Assembly: GCA_025059745.1 (NCBI GenBank)
Contig: JANXDH010000004.1
Coordinates: 235,783 to 299,782, forward strand
Direction: 5' to 3'
DNA length: 64,000 nt
DNA from: Aigarchaeota archaeon
GTDB lineage: Archaea > Thermoproteota > Nitrososphaeria_A > Caldarchaeales > Calditenuaceae
Shown here: positions 38,819-48,700 of the stretch, one piece after another
Layout: each line of letters begins with the position of its first letter
Position numbering within the stretch: position 1 is the stretch's first letter
The notes under the pieces: model-generated
Seen by the model: the letters and a program-made list of their open reading frames with translations, nothing else
Told to the model about the DNA's origin: nothing
Database searches by the model: none
Position numbers and translations under genes: made by a program

Positions 38819-40543
38819 CTAAGCCGTCACCTCCTCTTTCACCGTCACAAACGACCTCTCAGCGACGTTCTGCACCACTATGAGGTTCATCCCGCCCACT
38901 ATCGGCACCAGTCCCGGCGTTATGACGATGTACTGCGTGCCCGGGTTGCGTTTGACGACCTCGAGGATGATCTTCACCATTATCTCCCTGTTTACCGGGT
39001 CCAAGTGCACGTCGAACTCATCAATGGCCCTGAACGGGCTCCTCACCGAGTTCTGTAGCGCCAAGAGGAACGCCAACGTCGCGACTACTCTCTCACCGCC
39101 GCTATGGGTCTGGGCATCGAGCAGAGACGGTTCAGCACCTTTGAAACCGGCGTAGAGCTCCAAGCTCGCGGTAGTTAACTCGTCGAGGTTCTTTAGGGCG
39201 ATACGCCCTGACGCGCCTATCACGCCAAGTATCTCGTTATATAATGGCTCGACCCGCGAGATGAGTTCTCGGAGCTTCGACTTCCATATCTCCTTCCTGC
39301 GGGTCAACTCCTCCTCGGCCTTCTTGACGTTCTGCTCCAGCTCCTCGGCCCTCCTCCTGAGCTCTGCGAACTTCGAGTCAGCGAGAAGGTAGAGCGACTC
39401 AGCATCGAGCGCGACCTGGCCGATCGAGGCGAGCTGTAACGTCACTACCCTCAACTCCTCCAAGACCTCCTCGGGTGACCTACCGGTATCGATCTTCTCT
39501 CCCTTAGAGGACGCTGACTTAAACCTCTCATCGTACTCGGTCTTCAATCTCTCTAACTCCCTGACCAGTTCTCTCTGCTCCTTCTCGGCGACCTCTCGTT
39601 CATATTCATTAATCCCCATCTTCACCGATCTGTTCACGAGCTCGTCGACGACCCTCATCACGTCATCTACAGGTATACGTTCGTGTAACATGCGGTAGAG
39701 GTCTCTGCGAAGTGAACTACACTCCATACTCAACCCGTCTATGGCCTCAGTGAGAGAGAGGACCTTCGATCTCAACCTATCCAACTGGAGGGCCTTCTTG
39801 GAGATATTCGACTCGCTCTGACTGACAAGGCTCCACAAATACTCGAGCTCTAACCCCTCCTTCTTCGCTTGAAGCGACTTCAACTTACCGAGCTTCTCAA
39901 CCTCACCTCTCCAGTACTCAACGGCCTCCTCAGCCTCTTTCATCATCTTATTCACCGACACCTCCTCGGACCTCAGAGTACGGAGCTTGGCCTCTGCGTT
40001 GAGAATTCTCTCGCGCAACTGAAGTATACCCACGGCGTCCTCTACCATCTGGAGCTTCTCAACGTTGTTCTTCGCGGTGAACTGTTCTATCATGTTTTGG
40101 TGCATTATTATCAGCATGTTGTTCGGATTCAACCCGATCCCGCGCAGGGTGTGTTCGACCTCTGCCTTGCTCTTGTACTTATTGTTGACGTAGTGCCAGT
40201 ACTCCCCATTACTCTTGATGTACCTGGTTATGGCGACCTTATCGCTGTTGATCCCCTTTATCGGCCGGACGCCGTTGACGGGAGAGTTGTTGAGGATGAC
40301 CGTTAACCTGGCCGCGTCCTCACCCCTCCGTATGAGGTCACTCAACCTCTCACCGCGCTCGGTATAGGTCTGACCCAAGGCCACAGAGATACCTAGGAGT
40401 ATCGACGACTTCCCGGCGCCGTTGGGACCGGTGATCACGTTCAACCCTGCCCCGAATTTGACGCGGGAGTACGTATGCGACATGAAGTTCTCGAGTATGA
40501 CCTCCTCAATACTGACCCTCGTCGGAGAATCCTGTCCACTCAC
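38819..40543 (-). CDS. Short SMC-family ATPase, Smc6-like
   Basis: Walker A TGPNGAGKSSILLGISVALG after ILENFMSHTYSRVKFG; signature HSGGERVVATLAFLLALQ; Walker B SPFRAIDEFDVHLDPVNREIMVKIILEV; SMC-type IGQVALDAESLYLLADSKFAELRRRAEEL; only 574 aa. Confidence 0.85.
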   Translation of the reverse strand: MSGQDSPTRVSIEEVILENFMSHTYSRVKFGAGLNVITGPNGAGKSSILLGISVALGQTYTERGERLSDLIRRGEDAARLTVILNNSPVNGVRPIKGINSDKVAITRYIKSNGEYWHYVNNKYKSKAEVEHTLRGIGLNPNNMLIIMHQNMIEQFTAKNNVEKLQMVEDAVGILQLRERILNAEAKLRTLRSEEVSVNKMMKEAEEAVEYWRGEVEKLGKLKSLQAKKEGLELEYLWSLVSQSESNISKKALQLDRLRSKVLSLTEAIDGLSMECSSLRRDLYRMLHERIPVDDVMRVVDELVNRSVKMGINEYEREVAEKEQRELVRELERLKTEYDERFKSASSKGEKIDTGRSPEEVLEELRVVTLQLASIGQVALDAESLYLLADSKFAELRRRAEELEQNVKKAEEELTRRKEIWKSKLRELISRVEPLYNEILGVIGASGRIALKNLDELTTASLELYAGFKGAEPSLLDAQTHSGGERVVATLAFLLALQNSVRSPFRAIDEFDVHLDPVNREIMVKIILEVVKRNPGTQYIVITPGLVPIVGGMNLIVVQNVAERSFVTVKEEVTA

Positions 40544-40618
40544 TCTCCACCTAGATGGCGTTTCAAAAATATATACGCTTCATTAGTAATTAATCGAAGG
40601 AAATAATAAAATAGTGAG

Positions 40619-40664
40619 GTCCTCTAGGTCAACTTATTATTTATATTTTGAGAGGACTTATATC
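40619..40664. promoter_or_regulatory. Inverted repeat in divergent smc-like / hypothetical promoter region
   Basis: GTCCTCT (40619-40625) ... AGAGGAC (40651-40657), adjacent to TATA CTTATATC about 22 nt before the plus-strand ORF at 40681. Confidence 0.4.
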
Positions 40665-40680
40665 GGGTTTGGAGTAGGGG

Positions 40681-41121
40681 ATGGAGATAGAGATAAAGAC
40701 TCCTCTTGAGAAGTTCAGGAAGTTCATAATCTACAACACGTGCCTCTCGTTCATACCGAAGGGCTACCTTTACGACGTCAACGTATTCCCCGAGAGGTCC
40801 TCAGAGAGGGGCGAGATATACGTCGAGGCCGCGAGCAAGATCGAGCTCGCTAGGATAAGGGACATCCGGTTCGTGAAGGTGATGGACGTCCTCGGCATCA
40901 TATACAAGTCGAAGAGCGGGAACACCAATCTGAAGTGGAGGCAGTTGAAGGGGAACTTGGGCAAGCTCAGCGGGTCCGTCTCGCCGAACTCCGTGGTGAA
41001 CCTGATAGAGAGCAAGGTGCTGACGAGGGAGTACATAGAACGGATGATGAGGGAGAGGTCGGTAGAGGAAGAGGGGGCCGAGACGGTAGAGGACGTCTCA
41101 AGTGACGAACCTCAGTCTTAG
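40681..41121 (+). CDS. Conserved-looking hypothetical protein, divergent from the SMC operon
   Basis: 146-aa ORF with its own TATA; no family recognised. Confidence 0.6.
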   Translation: MEIEIKTPLEKFRKFIIYNTCLSFIPKGYLYDVNVFPERSSERGEIYVEAASKIELARIRDIRFVKVMDVLGIIYKSKSGNTNLKWRQLKGNLGKLSGSVSPNSVVNLIESKVLTREYIERMMRERSVEEEGAETVEDVSSDEPQS

Positions 41122-41634
41122 CGTCAGGGAATCCACCACCCTCTTCATGCAGCTCTTACAAGGCCTGTAGTCCTTGTTATCGGTGTCCTTGATTGAGTTG
41201 CTGAAGTACATCACGCACGAGGGGTCCTTGCAGTGGTTGAGGCCTAGGAGGTGGCCGAACTCGTGGGAGACCTCCTTCTTGAGCCTCAGGGAGTAGCGCT
41301 CCCTGTCAGCGTCTATCGATAACCTGTAGGTCGAGACGATAGCCACGGGCTCCATGGCCACGCCGAAGCAGTAGTTTAGGCCGGGAACGAAGAGATCCAA
41401 TCTTGTCAGCGCTATCAGGAACGTCCCCCCCTCTACGTCCCTTCTCAGGTAATCTATATAACGTAAAGCATTGACCTGACTCCTCGGGACTTCAAGGAAC
41501 TTCGAGGCCTCCTCATCCTCCCTCAGGTCGATATCGGGCCTCAGGTCGTAGACGCTCTCCAGTACCGACCTGGACGCCTCCACCTCGTCACCCATCCCGC
41601 GGAAGGCCCTTATCTTCAACCTGAACGCGCACAT
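41098..41634 (-). CDS. amzA: Archaemetzincin family zinc metalloprotease
   Basis: SHEFGHLLGLNHCKDPSCVMYFSNSIKDTDNKDYRPCKSC (HExxHxxGxxHC plus CxxC). Confidence 0.93.
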   Translation of the reverse strand: MCAFRLKIRAFRGMGDEVEASRSVLESVYDLRPDIDLREDEEASKFLEVPRSQVNALRYIDYLRRDVEGGTFLIALTRLDLFVPGLNYCFGVAMEPVAIVSTYRLSIDADRERYSLRLKKEVSHEFGHLLGLNHCKDPSCVMYFSNSIKDTDNKDYRPCKSCMKRVVDSLTLRLRFVT

Positions 41635-41674
41635 CCACTTTTATAGATCATGAGGAGGACTTAAGTGTAGCAGC

Positions 41675-42238
41675 ATGGCGAGATCTCTCTACGTCCTCGC
41701 GGGGACGCCCGGCGTGGGTAAATCCACCATCGGTGAGAGGGTGGCGGGGTCGCTCGGATTGAGGGCCCTCGAGGTGAGGGAGCTAGCGGGTGGAAGGATC
41801 GAGGTAGACGTACGGACGCTCTCCTCGAGAGCGCGTCAGGAGATCCGGAGGAGCGAGAGAGATGTGTTACTCATCACTCATATCGTCTTCAGAGTACCAG
41901 ACGTCACAGTAAGGAGGGTAGTAGTTCTGAGGCGTGACCCTCTCGAGGTCTACGAGGTACTCAGGGCGAGGGGCTACGAGGCGTCCAAGGTCATCGAGAA
42001 CGTAGAGGCCGAGCTCATAGGTCTGATCCACGCGGAGGCCGTATCGGTCTTCGGCCGTAGGAGGGTGTCCCAGGTCGATATGACGGACCGTAGCGTAGAA
42101 GAGATATCCGAGAAGGTCATGAGGTGTCTAGAGTCTGGATGCGACTCGGACGAGGTGGATTGGATAGAGAGGTTCGAGAGGGACGGGAGAATTGAGAAAC
42201 TACTGAACGTCCTAACTAAAAGGTCAGACACCCGATAG
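41675..42238 (+). CDS. AK6/Fap7-like adenylate kinase
   Basis: LYVLAGTPGVGKSTIGERVA; VVVLRRDPLEVYEVLRARGYEASKVIENVEAE. Confidence 0.88.
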   Translation: MARSLYVLAGTPGVGKSTIGERVAGSLGLRALEVRELAGGRIEVDVRTLSSRARQEIRRSERDVLLITHIVFRVPDVTVRRVVVLRRDPLEVYEVLRARGYEASKVIENVEAELIGLIHAEAVSVFGRRRVSQVDMTDRSVEEISEKVMRCLESGCDSDEVDWIERFERDGRIEKLLNVLTKRSDTR

Positions 42239-43294
42239 GAACTTCTCGGTCCTCTTGGCTATCTCATCGGCCATCTCAAGCGTGCTGGAGTTACCGCCGA
42301 GGTCGCGGGTCACGAACCTCCCCTCCTTTATGACGTCTAGCGTTGCGTCATAGATAGCCTTACTCTCCCTCGCGAAGCCGAGGTATTCCAGCATCCACGC
42401 TGCAGACAGTATGGTCGCTGTCGGGTTGACCACGTACATGCCCTTGTACTTGGGGACGCTTCCATGTGCGGGCTCGAACATCGCGTACCTATCACCGATG
42501 TTGGCGGAGTAGACGAGGCCTATGTTACCTATGAGGCCCGAGGCCAGCTCTGAGACTATGTCCATGAAGATGTTCGTGCTGAGCAGTACGGACTGGTTGA
42601 ACCTCTGAGGGTTCTTGACGAGTTGCTGGCAGACGTTATCGATGTAGTACTCCTCGAGTGAAATGTCGTAGGACTTGGAGACCTCCTCTGCGGCTTTGTA
42701 GAAGACGCTATCGGTCAACTTCATTATGTTCCTCTTCGTTATTATAACGACCTTCTTCCATTTCCGTTTAGCGGCCTCCTCGAAGGCCCTCCTCGCGATT
42801 CGGCTAGAGGCGTGCTTGGTGACCTTCCTGATCGCTATGGCAGTATCGTTGTCCAGCATGGCCTCGGCACCTATGTAGAGGTCTTCGGTAGCCTCGCGTA
42901 TGCAGAGGAAGTCCACCTCACCCATGGGGCTTATGTCGCTCCTGAAAGTCTTTATCGGTCTTATGTTCGCGTACAGGTCAAAGTGCCTCCTTATGCTGAC
43001 AGCGACGCTCTTCGGTGTATCGGGCTCGGGGGGAGTAGTGGTCGGTGACTTGAGGCAAGCGTCACTCGATCTCAGGATCTCCCACGTCTGCTCAGGTATG
43101 AGGTTCGGTACGCTCGGTCTCCCGGCGGAGAGCCACCACTCGTAACCCGCATCGCAGAGCGTTATCTCTATCCCTGGGTTTATTCTGTCCAGGACCTTTA
43201 ACGTAGCCTCTGTCAGCTCAGGACCGGTTCCATCGCCCTTTATCAGAGCTACCCTCTTCAATCCTATTCGTGAATTACATTTAACCTCCTTCAA
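42224..43294 (-). CDS. Isocitrate/isopropylmalate dehydrogenase family
   Basis: ALIKGDGTGPELTEATLKVL...CIREATEDLYIG...YIDNVCQQLV...NIGDRYAMFEPAHGSVPKYKG. Confidence 0.9.
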   Translation of the reverse strand: MKEVKCNSRIGLKRVALIKGDGTGPELTEATLKVLDRINPGIEITLCDAGYEWWLSAGRPSVPNLIPEQTWEILRSSDACLKSPTTTPPEPDTPKSVAVSIRRHFDLYANIRPIKTFRSDISPMGEVDFLCIREATEDLYIGAEAMLDNDTAIAIRKVTKHASSRIARRAFEEAAKRKWKKVVIITKRNIMKLTDSVFYKAAEEVSKSYDISLEEYYIDNVCQQLVKNPQRFNQSVLLSTNIFMDIVSELASGLIGNIGLVYSANIGDRYAMFEPAHGSVPKYKGMYVVNPTATILSAAWMLEYLGFARESKAIYDATLDVIKEGRFVTRDLGGNSSTLEMADEIAKRTEKFLSGV

Positions 43295-43314
43295 ATTAAA
43301 CTTACTTAGAGGCG

Positions 43315-43872
43315 CTAGATCTCCTCGAGCGTCGAGGGCCTCCTCCTCAGAGGGCCTCCGCAGACGTCACACCCCCTCACCCGACCCGAGGGGTAAGACC
43401 TCATACACACCGGGCAATAGTACTCCCACTCGATCCTAGCGCTGATCCCTTTGTGTCTCAGAGAACTCCACTGCAACCCCAACGTCTCGGCCACGTTCTG
43501 TACCGAGTAATCGTCGGAGAGCACTACGACCTCATGACCTGTTGTCTCCCTCAGATGAAGCGCCAACGCTATGACCTCAACGTCTGTCCTCGAGAGACGT
43601 CGACCCTCTCCCACCCTTGAGGAGGACACCCTGACGGCCTCCACTTCTCGTTCAGGGGGTTGAACGACCTTGACCCGTCCAGAGACTACTAACCCCTCCA
43701 CCCTCGCCGTCTGTATGAGGTCCCTTTTAACCTCCTCCAACACCGAGGGGACGGTGTATAAATCGTCACGAGTCGGATCGATGGGGCCTGCTATGAAGGC
43801 CGTCGTATCTAAGACGTAGATCCTACGATCAGTGGAGCCACTCCTCACTGTTATCGCACTCGTCCAGACCAC
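43315..43872 (-). CDS. nob1: rRNA maturation endonuclease NOB1 (PIN + zinc ribbon)
   Basis: YVLDTTAFIAG...LSRTDVEVIALALHLRE..VVLSDDYSVQNVAETLG...CPVCMRSYPSGRVRGCDVCGGPL. Confidence 0.9.
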   Translation of the reverse strand: MVWTSAITVRSGSTDRRIYVLDTTAFIAGPIDPTRDDLYTVPSVLEEVKRDLIQTARVEGLVVSGRVKVVQPPEREVEAVRVSSSRVGEGRRLSRTDVEVIALALHLRETTGHEVVVLSDDYSVQNVAETLGLQWSSLRHKGISARIEWEYYCPVCMRSYPSGRVRGCDVCGGPLRRRPSTLEEI

Positions 43873-43875
43873 TCC

Positions 43876-44673
43876 CTAAGATATAACGCTCCTCTTCCTC
43901 AACCTCCTCTCGAAGAGATTCACCTCGTTGACCCTGACAAATACCGCCTCGCGCTCAGACCTTCTGGCGACCACCGAACCGTCCCTCGAGGCCCTCCTGA
44001 CGTAACCGTCGATGAGGACGGAGAACTCTGAATTTCGTACGTCTATCTGTACGGTCTTTGTTGTAGGTATGACGAACGGTCTGATGTTGGTGATGGGACA
44101 GACGGGAGTTACGACGAAGCACTCGAGAGCGTCATCGACTGCAGGCCCCCCAGCGGAGAGGGAGTAAGCGGTGGACCCGAGAGGCGTCGCGACGATCACC
44201 CCATCCGATACTATGCCGCCAACTCTCAACCTGTCAATCGACAGGTCGTGCTCTATCGTCTTTCCAGGATGGACGTTGGACACGTAGAGTTCGTTGACGG
44301 CGTCACCTATCCGAGTACCGTTCAGCTCGACTGATATCCTTACTCTCCTCTCGAGATAGTAAGCGCCGGAGAGGAACCTCTTCACGGCCTCAACAGCGTC
44401 CTTGTGCTCCACGGTCGCTATGTACCCGCCCCTCCCGTATGATATCGGTAGTATCGAGGTCTCCGGGTCCTCCAAGTGGTGGATCGTCCTCAATATCGTA
44501 CCGTCTCCGCCGATGACTACCAGGAGATCGCAGACCAGCGGCCCACCACTAATGACCGCATCGACGTCGAGGACGTAACCGTTAGAACCGCTCTCCCTCA
44601 CCCCCTTCAGGACCGAGTCAGCCACTCCCTCGGATCCAGCCTTATTCCTCGAGTACACTATAACTACCTCCAT
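43876..44673 (-). CDS. nadK: NAD kinase
   Basis: LLVVIGGDGTILRTIH; VSDGVIVATPLGSTAYSLSAGGPAV. Confidence 0.93.
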   Translation of the reverse strand: MEVVIVYSRNKAGSEGVADSVLKGVRESGSNGYVLDVDAVISGGPLVCDLLVVIGGDGTILRTIHHLEDPETSILPISYGRGGYIATVEHKDAVEAVKRFLSGAYYLERRVRISVELNGTRIGDAVNELYVSNVHPGKTIEHDLSIDRLRVGGIVSDGVIVATPLGSTAYSLSAGGPAVDDALECFVVTPVCPITNIRPFVIPTTKTVQIDVRNSEFSVLIDGYVRRASRDGSVVARRSEREAVFVRVNEVNLFERRLRKRSVIS

Positions 44674-44775
44674 CCCTGTTACGAGTTATGACGTTCAAGG
44701 AGGCTATAAACCCAAGTAGAGTCATCGAGTAGACGCTCTAAGCTTATTACGTCCTCGCGACCCAATATCTGTGGA

Positions 44776-45294
44776 TTGAGGTTCAACAACGTCGATATGG
44801 AGAAGATCAAGAGGGCCGTCGAGGATATGAGGTCCAACCCATCCTCGGCCGTGAGGGTGACCGAGGTCGATGGGAGGTGGAACCTCGTGGGAGTTGAGTA
44901 TCAGTTCACGGCCCGTTGCAGGACCGAGTCGGGCGAGTTCAGGCTCGAGGTCGACTCACCTGGGTTCATGGGTGGCAGCGGTAGCAGGCCGGGCCCTATG
45001 CACTATTGCCTGATAGGATTGACCTCCTGTTTCATGGCGACCTTGGTGAGTGTGGCCTCAGAGAAGGGCGTGAAGCTGAACTCTGCGGACGTGAAAGGGA
45101 AGTGTGAGATCGACTTCTCTAAGCCCTTTGGTCTATCAAACAACCCCATCATCAGGTCTGTGAGGTTCGAGGTCAAATTGGATGCCGCGGCCCCGAGGGA
45201 GGTCCTGAACCACCTGATAAGCGAGGCAAAGGAGAGGTGTCCCGCCGTATACAGCCTCCGAACCCCCATAGAGCCGGACATCACCCTCGTGTAA
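44776..45294 (+). CDS. OsmC family protein
   Basis: GSRPGPMHYCLIGLTSCFMATLVSVASEKGVKLNSADVKGKCEIDF. Confidence 0.88.
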   Translation: MRFNNVDMEKIKRAVEDMRSNPSSAVRVTEVDGRWNLVGVEYQFTARCRTESGEFRLEVDSPGFMGGSGSRPGPMHYCLIGLTSCFMATLVSVASEKGVKLNSADVKGKCEIDFSKPFGLSNNPIIRSVRFEVKLDAAAPREVLNHLISEAKERCPAVYSLRTPIEPDITLV

Positions 45295-45316
45295 TCGCGC
45301 GGAAAATACAGAGTTT

Positions 45317-45390
45317 GGGCCCGATGGGATTCGAACCCATGACCTCTCGGTTATCAGCCGAGCGCTCCGGCCAGGCTGAGCTACGGGCCC
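45317..45390 (-). tRNA. tRNA-Ile(GAT)
   Basis: Reverse complement GGGCCCGTAGCTCAGCCTGGCCGGAGCGCTCGGCTGATAACCGAGAGGTCATGGGTTCGAATCCCATCGGGCCC folds as a full cloverleaf with anticodon GAT; CCA not encoded; TATA-like cataaag upstream. Confidence 0.95.
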
Positions 45391-45756
45391 AGTAGATGCT
45401 CTAACCGCATCTTTATGCCTCTACCCCTCTATCTCTATGCGTGGAGTCAATGAGGGGCATCCTCGGCGATAGGTTGGTGTAGCAGTATTTAGAGATTCAA
45501 CCGGAGAGCTTTGAGAGGCATTGCGTCCTGGTCAAGGTGTTTGGAGGTTTTTCTGAGGCGTTCGGGCCTCGCCTCCGTGTAGAAAAATTAACACCAGGAG
45601 CCCAAACAACACTTCATCGAACGTACATCCAAGAACCTCAAATGAGAGGACTTGATTTTGAAAGTACATAAACATTTAAAACTAAATAACAACAACTCTA
45701 GACCACTCGAGACCATTGGTTTGTAATTCTTATATAAGTAGAACGGTTTTGCTTCT

Positions 45757-48700
45757 GTGATGTCGAGTAGAGCCGTCGTTGAGTTGAGGTTCGATTATGG
45801 TTTCTGGGTTGAGAAGGCTAAGGAGCTGGGTATCCCGTTAAGGAGGAGGAGCTTAGTGTCAGGGTTCTGGGCGAGCAGGATGTTTTTCCCAGAGGCCTCA
45901 TCATCAAGAGGGTTGTTAGGCTGTACATCGATGACTATCTAGAATTTGCGGTTGTTGAGCTTGGAGACGGAATGAATAGGGGGATGTGTACCCGCGTAGC
46001 TAGGAATTGGAGGAGGAATAGGATGATCCGTCCCCTCCTTGTCTTTACTGATGGCTTAGATAGTTATGTGGTGATCGTTCCTGGGCCTGGCCTCGAGGGC
46101 GAGGCTAGGGTACTCTGGCTACATGATGAGCTGTACAGGACTGACAGGGAGGTAATCGAGTCTATGAGGTATCGCGGGGACCCTGAGAGCCTGAGGAAGG
46201 CGTATGATAAGGAGTTCCTACCTCACGAACGCGTTAGGCAGGAGTTCTTTGAGGGTTACAGAGCTCTATACGAGGAGATAGTAAATTCGACGAAGGGTAC
46301 TTTGGGTGACGAAGCCTCCTCGTACGCTCAGAGATTTCTCGGTCGTCTGATGTTTCTCTATTTCCTTCAGAGGAAGGGGTGGCTTAAAGGTGACAGGCAC
46401 TTCATAGATAAGATTAGAGACTACCTTGAGTTGAACAGGCTCTTCTATGAGGCTTTGAACAAGAGGGACGGCGAGGAGGGGGTACCGTTCCTCAACGGCT
46501 CCCTTTTCGAACGGGAAGGGTATCTCACTGATATTGTTGAGAAGAAGTTGGTACCCGTCATGAATGGGATCTTTCTGAAGGCCAGAACGTTCTTCAACAG
46601 ATACAATTTCACCGTCGACGAGACCTCGCCTCTCGAGGTCGAGGTGAGCATCGATCCACTACTGCTGGGTACCGTACTTGAGAACATGCTTCCTGAGCAA
46701 GAACGAGGTAAGAAGGGTACCTACTACACTCCAGTGAATGAGATAGGTTTCATGTGTAGGAGGGCCATCGCGGTCTGGCTTGGCCTGGAGGATAGAGTTG
46801 AGAGCGGTCCTAACGGTAAGATGAGGTTCGTCGATGGATTAGAGGAGTATGTTCTCAAGTTGAAGCAGCGCAGAAATGAGAGGGAGATACGGGAGTTTAG
46901 AGAGAAGTTGTTGTCTCTGAAGGTTCTGGATCCAGCCGTCGGTTCCGGTGGTTTTCTAGTCATCATGATGCAGACGATTCTCCAGCTAATTCAAGAGGTC
47001 GAGGAGGCGGTGGGCTGGAAGACTGATCTAGAGCAGTACAAGAGGAGGATTATACCGAATCTCTATGGTTTCGATATTGAGGGTGAGGCGGTCGAGATCG
47101 CCAGGCTTAGGATTTGGCTCTCTCTCATAGTTGATCAGAAGGAACCCGAACCCTTGCCGAATCTCGATCTAAACATTGTGACTATCTCTGATACACTTGA
47201 GGTGCCTAAGGGCATTCAAAGGGTTCTGGATGAATTCTTAGCAGATGCGGAGCATAGGGCCTTTATTGAGGAGCTTGAAGCCGTTAAGGAGAGATATCAC
47301 AACGAGCACGATCCTGAAAGGAAGAACGCTTTGAGACGGAGGATCGAGGAGCTCCAGAAGGACTTAGTGAAGAAGACTGGGCTGACGATCGTCTCTGGGC
47401 CGCCCGTTGAGTTTTACATGCCATCGCTTGCTGATATCATAGTCATGAATCCACCGTACGTTAGGCAGGAGAAGTTAACGAAGAAGAAAGAGTATTACGT
47501 CTCGACCTATACACTGGACAGGACATCTGACATTTACGCCTACTTCATGACGAGAGCGCTACGCCTGTTAAGGTCTAGAGGAGTTGCGGCACTCATAACC
47601 TCCGACAAGTGGCTTGAGGTTGGATATGGCGTCGCGTTGCAGAGGACTCTCAAACCACATATCGTCGCAATATTTGGCCAAAGAATGAGGAGTTTCCATG
47701 CCGACGTCAACACTGTGATCACAATCCTAAAGAAGGATAAATTGCCCGAGTCCCATCACGTTCAGTTCGTTTATCTCGAGAGATATGGGGAGACCCTTGT
47801 TCGGAATTATAAATCAATCGAGCGCGGAAAACTTGCCCCGGGGAAATGGTACTATCTAAGAGCGCCCAGAGTCTTCGAGGAGGTGCTGCTGCCCAAGCTG
47901 ACTCACAAGTTGAAGGACTTCGCCGAGATAAAATTTGGGCTTAAGACCGGTGCTAACGAGTTCTTCTACATGAAAGACGTCACTCATATGTATGAGGCCG
48001 ATTACTTGGCAGATCCCAAGAAATTCCGTGAATGGGGGGTAAAAAAGGCCAAGACAGCAGATGAACTAAGACAACGAGGGCTCATCTATATTGAGAATGA
48101 AGGCGGAGAAAGGTTCGTGATTGATAAAAACGATGTGAAGCCAATAGTGAGAAGCCCTAAACAGATAAGAAGCTATCTGATAAGAGAGGTCAACACCCTA
48201 TGTCTCTATACAACGAATCCAGGCAAGTTTACAAGGAGATATATTGAATGGGGAGTCAGTAAAGGCTACCATAAGCGACCGACATGTGAGGGGAGGCAAC
48301 CGTGGTATAAACTACCTGATTTTGAACCCGCCCATATTCTGTTGGTGAAGTCGTGGATGAATGTCGCGTATATTCCGTATAGCAGAGAACCAACATTATG
48401 TGACCTCCGACTTTATGGACTTTATCATTAAAACTCATTACAGATTTGGAAATACCTCAATTCGACCTTGTTTCTACTGACGGCTGAATTATTCTGTAGA
48501 AGATTGGGCGGAGGTGCCACCGAGATATCGGTTGAAGACTATCAGAATATGCCGGTGCCTAATTTATCAGAGCTAAATATAGACTTTAATGAGGAATTGT
48601 TCTTCTCTAGAAGGCCGCTTCCATATCATCAGGAGGTTAAGCAACCCGATAGGCGTCAGTTGGATAAGGCGGTTCTGCGTGCCCTCGGATTCGATGAGAA

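Noticed and set aside
45835-45855. Programmed -1 frameshifting in the methyltransferase using the AGGAGGA run
   Set aside because: No slippery heptamer or evident downstream structure; a one-base deletion explains it, and a second lesion exists in the same gene.
48429-48431. Stop-codon recoding (pyrrolysine/selenocysteine) in the methyltransferase
   Set aside because: The codon is TAA, not TAG or TGA, and there is no recoding context; a point mutation or sequencing error is simpler.
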